64,000 nt of DNA, taken from contig NC_092583.1 in assembly GCF_037975245.1 (NCBI RefSeq), positions 2,902,264 to 2,966,263 of the forward strand, in the 5' to 3' direction. The translations under genes and the position numbers were made by a program. Below the pieces are notes generated by a model. That model saw only the letters and a program-made list of their open reading frames with translations. It was not told the DNA's origin and did no database searches. Below are positions 21,601-30,700 of the stretch, piece by piece; positions within the stretch are counted from its first letter, which is position 1, and every line of letters begins with the position of its first letter. Source of the stretch: Apostichopus japonicus. Its lineage: Eukaryota > Echinodermata > Holothuroidea > Aspidochirotida > Stichopodidae.

Positions 21601-24044
21601 AAGGAACCAGTGCCATATTTCCGACAGTTTGGAGAACGTCCTCAGAGCCTGTCCAGAATTGGAGATGCCCGACTCATCTCACCCCCTCTGAGGGCTCCCT
21701 CTCAGGTAAACGTTGATATCTAAGGTTAAACCGATAAAATGTGCATCCCCACTGGTTATTAAGTGTGGAAAGAAATTATTTTAATAACCAAGTAAGCACA
21801 CATCTAATTAATTTTTTTCTAGGCCTACATAGTTTACATGTATTTTGCACACAAGACAAATTGATATTATTTGAAATTGAGGGGTTTCTCTGAACGTGAG
21901 TTTATAGCAAGCTTCATTAGGATATGTAATATCTCCTTCTCTTTTGACAAGACTTATTTTGATACTGGAGTGATCTTTTTGTGGTAGGGATTGTACACAA
22001 CGAGTAGCAAAAGACTTATTGCCAAATGTTGCTCCTTTCAACATATTTAACAGGTTAAAAAATGTCATCTTTAACCTGGAAAGTCATTCTATGCTTCCCA
22101 AGGCTACAGATGGAATGGTTAACGTAACCATCACTAATGTGACATGTCTGTATTAACTCGAATGCACAGAAGATAATCATGTAAACTTACCCCAAAAAAA
22201 CAAGTAAAAATTAACTTTACTCTTGGTGAATAATGAAGAGATGGTTATATGATTATTGGATCGATGTTTACCTGTTTTCTTGGCTAATGTGGAAACTTGA
22301 AGACCATCAACATGGTTAAGTTTACCAGAAACTGTTATTCTGCTTGCATGGGAAGCATGGAGACATAATTAATTTCTTAGACAGTGATATTCTGTTCGGT
22401 TTGTTCTTCCAGCCTGAAGTTGACAGAGAGGTGGCCGTTCAGAGTGTTACGTTCATGGATGACACCATTATGAAAAGGGATTCAAAAGGAGCTGACACCC
22501 CTGCTCAGAGATTGGACCAGTCTATGGAAATTGAATCGGTCCCACCTCCTCCCCCGGCGGATATCGATGTCACCCATGAACAAGAGTAAGGAGATTAGTT
22601 TTAAACTCAGATATGATTTAACGTCGGAAAGTTGACAAATACAAATTATGCGTGAATCATGGCATGACCCCCTCCCCCCTCTATCACCCCATTTTATTCA
22701 CCCCCATCAGAGGGTCCTTATATCAACCACACCTAGTTATTAACATTGAAACTTTTTTTGAAACTGAAACATTTGAAAGTATTTTGTTGAAATTTCTCTT
22801 TTGGTTAACTGCTGTGACACAGTCAGTTCATATTGAAAGTTTTCAGCTAGAATTATGAAGTTACTCAATTGCTTTTTGAATGAACTTTGACACAGCGGCA
22901 TACTCTGTATCTGATATGATTGTTGTTGTAGTTATTGGTGTTATCGTAATTATTATCATTGTTACTATTATTAACACTGTATTTATTGTTTATTAGTGTT
23001 ATTAAAGAAAACAATAGGAAGCCTTTTCCCCATTGTTAATACCATAGTTTGAGAGATTCTCACAGCAGCCATTTTTCCTTATCCCAAGGTCCTTTGTTCG
23101 TGTTTGCCCGAGCGGCCACACGGACTTAGACTACCAACAGAGTCTGATGGAGGAAAAACTGAGAAATGAGCAGCAGGTCCTCAAAAGGTGAGTAAAAGGG
23201 GTCAGGGAGGGTGTCATGTGGAACCAAGAGGTAACGGAGACAAAAGGGTGGTGCAGTGAAGAAGATCAACAAGTTTTAATCAACCAGTGGGTTTGTCTTA
23301 AACCTGTAATCTTCATCTAACTTAACCACTTTCTGGGGGAAGGGAGGGTGAAGGGGGGGGAGGTTGGACATTAAAATTGTCCTTCCAACTAGGATTGTTA
23401 AGCTCAGTAGCTATGAGAAGAAACATGTGCATATTTTGATGCGGATAAGGCACAATGTGTTCCAGGTATCAGATGGAAGGTTTATAGAGTTGAACATTTC
23501 TTATTACAGAAGATAAATTGTGGGATTTGCATATGCATAATAATCACAAGGATGCTTAGAATTATGTTCCTCTTTCATTATTCAAATATATAAGTTTTCC
23601 TCCAAAATATCCTTTCATTTTTTTGAGAATATTTGTGAGGTCGTTCCCCAATCACAGATTAATAGATAGTGAGCTGTTGTAGAGATTAGTGAGCATATTG
23701 GCTCTTAAACATTTCTTCCCATTTTTGACAGGTGTCCAGAATTTGGGATGTTGTTAGAATCAATCTTGGAGAACACGATCTTTAACGTGATGTCCGAATC
23801 CTTGAGAAGAGAGGTCAACCTCACAGCCCGTCCGAGATTGATCGCTCTACCCCCCTCTCTAAAACCCCAAACACCACCGCAAACTAAAATTCCCGGATCG
23901 AGATCTGGTTCGGTGTCCTCTCATCACGGTAGCAGAAAATCCCACGGGATCAGTATAAACAACAACAACAACAGCAGCGTCAAGTCCTTGGAGGAGGATG
24001 ATGTTGACAAGGACAGAGCCAAGAGCCACACTGAATATGCATGA
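1920..24044 (+). CDS. CFAP65: CFAP65 (CCDC108) homologue, 28 exons, 5' end off window
   Basis: This is a large axonemal protein of the CFAP65/CCDC108 family, needed for motile cilia and sperm flagella in vertebrates. I joined 28 exons with GT-AG borders into one open frame of 1498 residues ending at TGA 24042-24044; reading phase matches at all 27 junctions. The human protein is about 1900 residues, so roughly 400 N-terminal residues lie upstream of the window; the first exon here opens with the last two bases of a split codon. Several ASH/MSP-like beta-sandwich modules can be seen, for example around VLDFGRINSGDTST, EVDFGCCVNLQHVEQRT, VLYFKPTCVGTSSSRTY and RISFGNMPVFTQSRRV. A charged, Pro/Ser-rich tail with an Asn run ends the protein. 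The next gene is convergent on the minus strand. The family call rests on recognition of the sequence and architecture; no search was run. Confidence 0.92.
4156..6109 (+). CDS. CFAP65: CFAP65 exons 4-7: linker and second ASH/MSP module
   Basis: Exons are 4156-4314, 4568-4786, 5334-5387 and 5972-6109 (fragment residues 133-322). The first is a charged and Pro-rich linker (EEYLLPPEPLPPMKEFF); the second holds another ASH-like unit starting LPLHVSMDVEEVDFGCC; the last two complete it (FYGSELEGYAFYK, then SMRDYRLVQDETFAPPW). All four exons are phase 0 at both ends, so exon loss or skipping would keep frame. The exon 4 donor was set at GAT/GTAAAC because only this site keeps phase; the nearby CAA/GTGATG would shift it. 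The intron at 5388-5971 contains two diverged copies (5501-5543, 5593-5635) of a 43-bp stretch followed by a C-rich tract. Confidence 0.88.
5501..5635. repeat. Two diverged 43-bp copies, 92 bp apart
   Basis: CATCAGCATTGGTCCTTGTG at 5501 and CATCAGCAGTGGTCCATGTG at 5593 begin similar stretches ending GAGATACCTGT. Inside a CFAP65 intron. Confidence 0.7.
6723..10728 (+). CDS. CFAP65: CFAP65 exons 8-12: third and fourth ASH/MSP modules
   Basis: Exons are 6723-6826, 7477-7672, 8486-8656, 9971-10056 and 10662-10728 (fragment residues 323-530). They read VFPAVDVGDSIYKTLLLNKT, then KIFQVKPRLGLIQAKHQLFAV after a codon split between exons 8 and 9, then VLYFKPTCVGTSSSRTYKVK, VWCFTPTKEEKYVFKPYMQ and KRVSVRVIGEGSIGDIT. 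The repeated pattern 'phi-x-F-x-P-x-x-x-G-x-T/S' followed by 'F-x-W' is the ASH/MSP signature. The long intron 8657-9970 holds a solo-LTR candidate; 10057-10661 holds a short tandem duplication and a retroposon tail. Confidence 0.9.
8264..8311. repeat. Short tandem repeat of TTTAACATCCATGA, 3 copies
   Basis: The unit recurs at 15-17 base steps, in the same intron as the tRNA-like sequence. Confidence 0.8.
8360..8424 (-). tRNA. Degenerate tRNA-like sequence (SINE head or tRNA pseudogene)
   Basis: On the minus strand the ends GGAGTGT and TCACTCC pair at 6 of 7 positions. TAGCTCAGTG fits an A box and GAGTTTGAGTC a decayed B box, with a CCTT/AAGG anticodon stem. At 65 bases it is too short for a working tRNA. 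It sits in the CFAP65 intron 7673-8485. Confidence 0.4.
8735..8963. mobile_element. Solo LTR candidate, 229 bp
   Basis: Starts TGTTAT and ends ATAACA (inverted ends), has a TATATAAG box at 8831-8838 and AATAAA at 8950-8955 in the right order. The flanks TGTAA and TGTTA differ at one base, as a decayed 5-bp target duplication could. No internal retroviral genes are near. The LTR call is tentative. Confidence 0.4.
10345..10412. repeat. Short tandem duplication, about 31 bp x 2
   Basis: TGTCAATTTTATTATTCATA with its flank occurs twice, 31 bases apart, directly before the retroposon tail. Confidence 0.8.
10424..10503 (+). mobile_element. Retroposon 3' tail (L2/CR1-like)
   Basis: GTAAAGCTCTCTTGA, then AAAAGAGCGCTATATAAAT and a run of AAT repeats match the 3' end shared by many L2-type LINEs and their SINEs. 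Only the tail is seen; the body is absent or unrecognisable. Confidence 0.5.
11494..15474 (+). CDS. CFAP65: CFAP65 exons 13-17: central modules
   Basis: Exons are 11494-11659, 13027-13321, 14241-14438, 14893-14977 and 15316-15474 (fragment residues 531-831). Notable stretches are SIDLAYIVVGTAVSKDLVLY, the Arg-rich RCLVQATIRPRHRMNYTF, SRLWKLFSLDILNMALESD across a split codon, GTVATDWAFLFPTDMHLELEYW, and FSIEPRQGQLAPGQEQAISF. The segment from DWAFLFP to FSYRHEFAGTDRLPVMF is the part that most clearly marks the protein as CFAP65. The intervening introns hold a 176-bp palindromic element (11699), a foldback element (13495) and a 26-bp minisatellite (14477). Confidence 0.92.
11699..11874. mobile_element. 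Palindromic MITE-like element, 176 bp
   Basis: The outer arms GGGGTTAATCAATGGTCTAG and CTAGACCGTTGATTAACCCC are inverted copies, and the match runs on for about 47 bases with few changes. The middle is itself partly palindromic (GAGGGCAGAGCGTAGCGGAG and GCCCGAGTGCATC). No clear target duplication. It lies in a CFAP65 intron. Confidence 0.65.
11979..12063. repeat. Dispersed repeat, copy 1
   Basis: Shares with 47445-47540 the ordered blocks GTGCGTTAC, GGTCAGCTGA, GACCAAT, AGAATCTTTA-like and AGTATGAATG-like. It follows closely on the palindromic element at 11699 and may belong to it. Confidence 0.6.
13495..13600. mobile_element. Foldback element with 32-bp perfect arms
   Basis: 13510-13541 and 13554-13585 are perfect inverted copies around a 12-base loop; with two mismatches or so the arms extend to about 46 bases. 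The right arm contains GATCCTGCTAGGATC, a small hairpin of its own, followed by AAAACGTC. It lies in the CFAP65 intron 13322-14240. Confidence 0.8.
14477..14658. repeat. 26-bp minisatellite, 7 copies, with a tRNA-Leu 3'-end-like unit
   Basis: Seven units of exactly 26 bases run head to tail, e.g. ATCCCACTTCTGACACCA plus GTTACACC. Unit 2 contains the 18-mer that I recognise as the 3' end of tRNA-Leu with CCA added, i.e. the complement of a retroelement primer-binding site. The other units are diverged by a few bases. It lies just after the donor of the CFAP65 exon ending at 14438. Confidence 0.85.
16350..18391 (+). CDS. CFAP65: CFAP65 exons 18-21: conserved C-terminal modules
   Basis: Exons are 16350-16538, 17175-17288, 17437-17736 and 18275-18391 (fragment residues 832-1071), all phase 0 at both ends. 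The text LNFVGVTIDPERKYVHFPTN, then YEMYNGGALPVEYYLDL, then TANIEWIFSPMESKTYTV, then VPIHIIGGDTALISFSGVGYD is typical of the conserved CFAP65 core. Exon 20 adds a further module (LVYLSQERISFGNMPVFTQ) and exon 21 ends it. The intron after exon 20 starts with a G-rich block (17757-17808) able to form a G-quadruplex on paper. Confidence 0.93.
17757..17808 (+). other. G-rich block, G-quadruplex candidate
   Basis: Runs GGGGGTGGGG, GGTGGG, GGAGGGGGGG and GGGTTGGGG follow each other within 52 bases in the CFAP65 intron right after exon 17437-17736, on the transcribed-RNA sense strand. Confidence 0.5.
18858..24044 (+). CDS. CFAP65: CFAP65 exons 22-28: charged C-terminal tail and stop
   Basis: Exons are 18858-18968, 19580-19881, 20566-20697, 21552-21705, 22413-22585, 23089-23187 and 23732-24044 (fragment residues 1072-1498). 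They begin with a charged helix (DEQVVSEFQAELADWEKERE), continue through polar sequence with few modules (EPFVLHLGVTGRTLDVSEF), an acidic/Pro segment (ESVPPPPPADIDV) and another helix (LMEEKLRNEQQVLKR). They end in a Ser-rich tail with an Asn run (ISINNNNNSSVK) and the stop TGA at 24042-24044. This tail looks disordered and is likely to diverge fast between species. Intron 20698-21551 contains a ~250-bp tandem duplication; intron 19882-20565 contains a 2 x 59-bp duplication just ahead of exon 24. Confidence 0.88.
20401..20518. repeat. Tandem duplication, 59 bp x 2
   Basis: AGGAGTTGAGAACAGCATAT and what follows recurs 59 bases later as AGGAGTTGAGAATAGCATTT. It ends about 48 bases before the acceptor of the exon at 20566. 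Confidence 0.85.
21030..21530. repeat. ~250-bp tandem duplication with ~125-bp subunits
   Basis: Blocks such as CTGTTATCTACC (21071, 21320), TCCCTATGCCTCAC (21091, 21341) and CTAATACAAT (21271, 21521) recur at 249-250 bases. Each unit is itself two related halves (TGTCTTGTGATT..ATGCCTCATT type), so it is a small higher-order repeat. It ends about 20 bases before the acceptor of CFAP65 exon 21552. Confidence 0.8.
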
Positions 24045-24511
24045 GTTGACGGTCTATGAAGATTTTGATTGGTCACTTGCTTCTTCCACATTGGAGGATT
24101 CTTTGATCGCAGATATCTGTTTCCTTGATCCGAGCTAGATTTTTTTCACAGACTGAACTAAACAACCAAGATCTTTTATCATGTTGTGATTTGTTACGAT
24201 AGTTGTAAAAACAAATGGATCTATTTTCAAATTCCAGCCATCTTCTGTGGAATTTTTTCATCACGAAAGTGCATGCATATCCAGAGAACATCACATAACC
24301 TTTATCACTTGAAAATTCTGTCTGACTTTTTTTTTTTTTTTTTCCGTTCTTGTTTGTTGGTAGTTATAGAAAAAGTGTCTTAAAGAACAAATGTAGAAAA
24401 GAGAAAAAACAGGACAATAATACAACACAAAGGGTTTTCTTTAACTTGTTATATAAAATATATTTAAATATTTATTTAAATACAAAGGTACAAGTGTTTC
24501 TATCCAATAAA
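24045..24511 (+). other. CFAP65: Putative CFAP65 3' UTR
   Basis: AT-rich non-coding sequence follows the stop codon and runs to the first good polyadenylation hexamer at 24506-24511. A T(15) tract sits at about 24328. The end is inferred from the hexamer only. Confidence 0.5.
24506..24511 (+). terminator. AATAAA polyadenylation signal candidate for CFAP65
   Basis: A canonical AATAAA lies 462 bases after the CFAP65 stop codon. A second one at 24742-24747 could serve as an alternative site. Confidence 0.45.
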
Positions 24512-26703
24512 TGGTACATTGTTTTAAATGATGACTTTAGACCCCAAAACTTTTAAATCTTTGATATGCAGTTCCGCGGATGCAACAGGAAAACTCGGGT
24601 ACGTACAAATGAGATCAACAGCCTCAGATGGTACGTTTACAACATGTTACATATTTGTCAAGTGGTGATGAAGGTTATCAAAGGATGCTCTGTTAATTGA
24701 CATGAAGTTAAATGAGAAAAAGGTTTGGTCTAGTTTTTAGAAATAAATTAAACGATGGTTTAACGTAAACCGTTAGGCCTGCACCAAGCCTACATTGTCA
24801 TCACTTTAGTCTTTAGGGAACATTCCAGAGGTTTGACATATTTTTGAAGTTGAATATTTGAAAACCGCAATAGCTATAGCACCATTTACTAGCATTCAAA
24901 TTGGTATGTCAGGACTAAAACCCTGCCCTTACGTTATCCTTGAAGCATTTGTATACAAAATGCATTGGAAGATTAACCGGGCCTTGCTTTTCTTGTTTGA
25001 TTTTTCCTTTTTTTTCTTTTTTGGAGTATTTTCTGCTCACATTTATTTGGGAAATATTCCTTATTTCAGTAGCCGTTTTTGTTGGCTTTTTTATTAAATT
25101 TCTCCAATCTGTGGAGTACTGAAGAAAATTAAAGAAAGTTAAAAGGTTTATGTACATTAATTTACATTTATTATTAAAATATTTACAAAATGTTATCATA
25201 AATAAGGCAAGTTCAGCAAGAAACCTCATATCGGAAACTCTCTTAGGGTAATACTGACTCTTACTAAGATAAATATTACGTATGAAACATTTTACTAAAA
25301 TATCTTAAAAAACTATTTTCACTGACTGTAAAAACTGTACACTTGGCAGTTGATATGAATACAGAACAAAAACACACAAATGGGTAAAATATGTGTTATT
25401 TATAATAATAAAAAAATGTTGTCTTCTTTTGTTTTTTAATTAAGGCACAAAGACTTTTTTTAACACACAAAACTTTACAAGACCCTTCCTGGCCAAGTCA
25501 CACACTTAATCCATGGATTTGCATATATAATTGGCAGCATTTTGTAGATTTCTAGATCCTTATATAATTGAAAATAAAATGTTCTTTTTTTCCATAGCAG
25601 TGTCAATAGCAAATGTTTTTGCATAGTTGGCAATAAGTGTAAGGTCCTCCTTTTATTAATTCATTTTTTATACTCTACATTAGTCAATTACTTCTGAATT
25701 TGGCTTTGGGTTTCACAGGATTATCTTTTGCAAAACACTTATATTTCTTTACTGGACCTTTTAAACTTCCTTAATAAGGGAAGGAACATCTTAAATAGTA
25801 ATAATAATGACTATAATAATAATAATTTAAAGTTAGAGACAGCCAGAGAATTGTAATTCCTAGTTTAACTTCACATCCTCAATATGAGATGCATTTCCAT
25901 ATGTATGATGTGAAATATGTGAATGTTTATTAAGTTACAAAAGGTCTCAATATAAACAACACGTCACTGAATAAATAAAGACCAAACTTTTCAACATATT
26001 TGTTATCTTATCAAAACTAATGCAAGTATTAAAAAAGCTTCAGGAATGAAATCACACACACAAACAATATGTATTTTCATCATATAACCAAGTATTGCAT
26101 CATGTGGCAATGTTTGTATCGAAATCGAAAATTAAACCTTTCTCGTAACATATTGCTCAAATCAGGTGCAGATTGAGGATTTTTATAAGAGATGTGGTCA
26201 CGGAAGCAGGCTCCCTTGAAAGAGGGTTAGGGGTATCCTCTCCCGGAGTTTAGATGCCAAAGATTGCATTCTGAGGCATATTTAGGCTATAAAGTAAGCT
26301 CATAGTTACGTATACAAGCAAGATTGTGCTAATAAATACTTTTTTTTAAATAATTTTTGTGTAGAGGTTGCTGCCCCCCACACACAAGCATGGATCCACG
26401 CCAGCAAATGTTGACAAAATGCAGATGCGTTTGGAACGACTTCAATTTTCAATATTTTAATGTAGGCTTCTAAATTACATGTTCTTATCAATCACTTGGC
26501 AGAATGTAGTTACCAAAATAGTAGGGAACAAACCTGCCATTATCATTTTCATAGAAAATGCTAAAATGTGGAGTCTATGCCATAACTACGTTTTATCTAT
26601 ATTTTCAAAATTTTGCTTCGACCTCCTACACAGTTACTTCCAGATTGGTCACCTTTTCATTCAAAGTGTAAGTCTGTGAGCCTCGAGTGCTATGCATTAT
26701 GGA
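24512..26703. other. Intergenic, between two convergent genes
   Basis: AT-rich sequence with no convincing exon on either strand. The 26160-26420 part (GC-richer, with 'CCACACACAAGC' and 'ATCCACGCC' pieces) looks like a mobile-element fragment, but I cannot name it. Poly-T and poly-A runs are common. Confidence 0.6.
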
Positions 26704-26709
26704 TTTATT
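26704..26709 (-). terminator. AATAAA polyadenylation signal candidate for the ADAMTS gene
   Basis: TTTATT on the plus strand reads AATAAA on the minus strand, about 263 bases past the TAG stop at 26972-26974. It is the closest such hexamer to the stop. Confidence 0.4.
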
Positions 26710-26718
26710 CTTCGCACT

Positions 26719-26751
26719 TTAGTTGAGGTAGGTAGGTAGGTAGGTAGGTAG
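26719..26751. repeat. (GGTA)n microsatellite
   Basis: About seven perfect copies of a GGTA/GTAG unit, inside the likely 3' UTR of the minus-strand ADAMTS gene. Confidence 0.9.
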
Positions 26752-26971
26752 TTACATCATCCTGATGGTATGCAGCTAACTGACGATAAGCAGCTAACTC
26801 CCCAGACGTATCCTGCGTCTTCTGATCTAAGCATATTTGACGCTAGGAATCTAAACTTGCTTCATCAACATTCTCAAAATTGAGACGTTTCTTGAACACT
26901 GTGATCAGCACAGATCAGTCCCACTGTCACCACCAGCATCATCTCGTCCCACTGCTGCTACCATGTGACTT

Positions 26972-27708
26972 CTAACGCACAGTATAGATTGCTCGGAAAC
27001 CACTGAAATTGGTTCGACTGTCAGTTCGTAGTCTCAACAATACGTCATTCCCGGTCGAGACGATGCTTAACTGATTTCTGGTTCCACAATATTTGTGTTG
27101 TGTTTTACCAAAAATGTCAGAAATCTGGAGGAGGAAATTAACATCACAAAAATTTAAGGAAATGTTACAGGGATATAATGTTATTGATGGAAAAATATAT
27201 AACATGACTAAAGTGAGACAAAGAAAGTAAGTAAAGAAATATTTTTTGGCTAGGAGATGTACAACTTGTTTACTCTAACAAAATCGCAATAACTGATACA
27301 GCCTGATCATGAAATTTATAAGTCTATTTGAAAATTGAGGAACTGTTGTGCTCCTCAGTTCCATTCCATCTCCACCCCTCCCCCCCCCCCACCCAATGAC
27401 ATACATCATACTAAATGTTGATAAGCAGCTGGGTGAACAGGAAGGCCCAGGACTAGTTTCGTAGTGTTCGTGACTTTACTTGTTAAAAAGTAGTGACAGT
27501 TTTACGAAGAAGACTTGACCTACCTCAAGTTTGTCATATCTGCACGTTGGGTAGTGTCCTTGCATAGAGAATCTTGAGAAGGATAAACTAATCTGACGTC
27601 CAGGCTCGGTTACAATTCGGTAGCGACAATCAGCGTTCGATGGATACCGTCTTGGGTAGCCGGGACTTTTAATTGTTCCACTGTTGCCCACGTACAAACG
27701 ATCGCAAC
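26972..27708 (-). CDS. ADAMTS13-like: ADAMTS exons cc-dd: CUB domain 2 and stop
   Basis: Exons are 27708-27524 and 27124-26972 (residues 1498-1609). The domain reads CDRLYVGNSGTIKSPGYP, RRYPSNADCRYRIVTEPG, FSMQGHYPTCRYDKLEI, then KYCGTRNQLSIVSTGNDVLL and ends FSGFRAIYTVR before TAG. This is a textbook CUB with all four Cys and the KSPGYP motif. Splicing from CUB1 directly to this exon keeps phase (C + GT = CGT), so the ORF relic in the intron between them is not part of this mRNA. Confidence 0.93.
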
Positions 27709-30700
27709 CTAATTCAAAGAATTAGAGAGGAAAAGCTTAGGTTAGGTTAAATAAATGTATTTCAGAATTTTGTAACTAACTCCTATTTTTGTTGTTAAAT
27801 GTTTCTCAAGCATTCGCATCGTTGACATTGAAAGTCGCTTTATAGTTTCATGGGGCATGTCACGTTGTCCAATCAGGTGGTCCAAACTAAAAGCAAAGTG
27901 TAGTCTGCAGTTACAGTCACTAAGCAACCGGTTCGTCTGCGTCGATGATTTGTAACAGTGCATCGTTTGTAATGTGTAGCCAACTCGGGAATGACAAGCT
28001 ATACGCCGGACAAATGACATCATTTCTTTCGAAGAGCACCGAAGAACAGGTTTACTCTGAGGTATTGCCACGACACTATCACTTATTATACCAGCGTCAT
28101 TTTGACAAGACGTTCTCCCAAATATTCAACAATTTTCTTTTGAAATTTGGTTTTACTTCACTCCTAGAGATAGCCCATACAGAAGTTCTCACTACGCTGC
28201 CCTGTGGACCAAATCCGCGAATATTCCAATCCTGCGTGTCAAGGAAATCGGCCAACAATATATAACCACCAATCGAGAATGCGAGCCGTTCATGTATTAG
28301 GCATGCTACGGGCCTACACTGCAGCATTACTTCATCTATATCTATAGTAAGATTTGCCATTTGATTCCGTCTGACCCTTTGCTTCAGCCAACAGTTTTTC
28401 TCTGTCCCCTGTAAAATACTAATTGAGAAAACTCTGGCCTACAAGCCTCGGGAAGTCGTTTAACAAATAAAACCTGATATTGATAATTTTGTGAATGGTT
28501 CGACTTACGATTTGATGCTCTTCCGTCTTTCCTTTCATATGATAATGCGTAACCGCTATCCTCATCAACGGTATTCATTACAATCGAAATCACGTTATCC
28601 GTGAACGTTAGTACGTAGTCAGATTTTTCACCGCAGACACTTCGTTCTTTTGTACCTTCTTTGATCTTAAGATATTCTCCTAAATAAAAATAAAACATAC
28701 ATGGGAGTGATTTAAAAAATATATATATATATATATATATATTTAATCAATTGACTATATAGGTTTGCAAAACTACTTGTTTATCTCAAGATTAACTTCA
28801 CAGCCATGAACAATGACCTTTGTATATTTAGGTTCTTATGAAAGCTGAAATTAGCATAAGATGTGAAACAGGAGTACCCTGCGAGTAGGGAAGGCACCTT
28901 AGGCTTGAATAAAAAACCCAGCAAAACATATTCACACAGCTACGTAGTATTAGTAAACAAAAATTGCCTTTACCAACCTTCAACTTGTATAATCTCACCA
29001 CTTAATGCAATAATTATATTAATGCATATATGTACACGAAAATGTTGTTCTTACCTCGAGAGCAATCAATAACGCTGTTGATTGTCAATATAAACGATTT
29101 CCCAAAGGGAGCTACCAATGTGGTGGTACATCCAGAATCTCCTGTAGGATGGGATTGGGTGTAGGAACCGGCTGGATCCTGCAAGAGCTGCATGCAAGCT
29201 CCTGTGAGTAAATAAGAAAGTTTGCTAGGTTAATAAAATTGCGGTGCACAGGGAGCGAGAGCGTAGTGCTAAAACGAACTTCCAATGTGAAGTTAGGTAG
29301 ATGGGAAAGTGCGGAGTGGAGTGGGAGACAGGCAAGACAGGAGCGAAGTAAATTCTATAAATCTATTCCTCTTTTTTAATTTGACTACAGCCAGTACCAC
29401 TACTAGGCTATGGAATGGTCTTTCTCTATGTAAGTGAATCGTTGAATAGGCTATGATAATTGTGCGTGAAGAAATATCACTGAGTATGGACAAAATAATT
29501 GTTTTTTTTTTATAAACTGTACTTTCAAATCCTGCTTCAAAGCACTCGTACTGACAGTATGAGCAGTATGGATATCCTGTTTCTATCGCATAAAGGTTAG
29601 GAACTGTTAATACTGTCAGTACGAGTGCTTTAAAGCATGATATGAGAGGACAGTGTAGAGTGGTATTAGCATTAGAAAATTGTCCCAACTGGCTGGAAAT
29701 TTAGGAGAGGTTGAAGTAGTAATATGAAATGTGCTACATGATTAGTTTTTTTACGGTTGTTTCATATAAAGACACTTTTAAAAAACGTTTTTGTGCTTCA
29801 GAAAGTGACCTGTGTCGGTGCGGCTTCCTGGTTGAACTGTATTTACTTGGCAATGACTATATACCTTCTATGCAACTGGCATCCATTAAATGGGGATTGG
29901 TTGGTCAGTTGAAATTCCCTAAGGTATGGTCACCGACTGTCCGGCTGTCCGAATGAATTAAGACAGTGATGGGTTCCAGTTCTACCCCATGAATTGATCT
30001 TTTAATTAATCCTAATTTAATTCCAACAATCCACACGGAAAGAGGAAACGCAAGATTTCACTGAGCATCAAATTTCGCACCCGACTTGTCATTTATGTAG
30101 ATATCTCAAACATAGGCGTAGGATTCTAATTTGATTTGGGGAGGGGGGGCTGTGACGACTTGCCTGAAAAATATACCCAAAGTTTTTCGCGCATTCAACA
30201 TGTTAATGTGCATATCATGTAGGCATTCGTCGGTTATGACATCACATGCCAATAACATACAATCATTTTTCGTGTTATTACCCTTCCATATTGGTTAGAA
30301 TTATTGGGGAAGTCCTTACAACAATATTGATAACATTATACGTTTAACCATTGAAAAACACATTGCAAATTATTCTTCTTTCAGTAGGTGCCAGAAAAAT
30401 TCTCAGCATATTGCCCGAGTTTTCACAATTTTTTGGTTGGGGGCTGCAGCCCCCCCCCCCCAGCCCCCCAAACCCTTGTTGCTGTTTTAATTGTCAACGG
30501 AGAGCTGAAATCTTTTTACACTTTCATGTCATGGTTTAGAAAAATTAGTTTTTCTGACATTTGTAAAAAACGACTGTGAGAAAGACACAAATATGACAGA
30601 GGGATATAAAAAGTTTCGAAATCTAATATTCAATCTTTCCGTAATGGGACGTCATGGTTAGTGAGAGCAAACATGGTGTAGTTGCCATAACCAAGGATTT

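Noticed and set aside
27945-28265. 106-codon plus-strand frame opposite the intron relic
   Set aside because: No motif, no splice support, and the minus-strand frames cover more of the interval; kept only as a doubt about the relic's strand.
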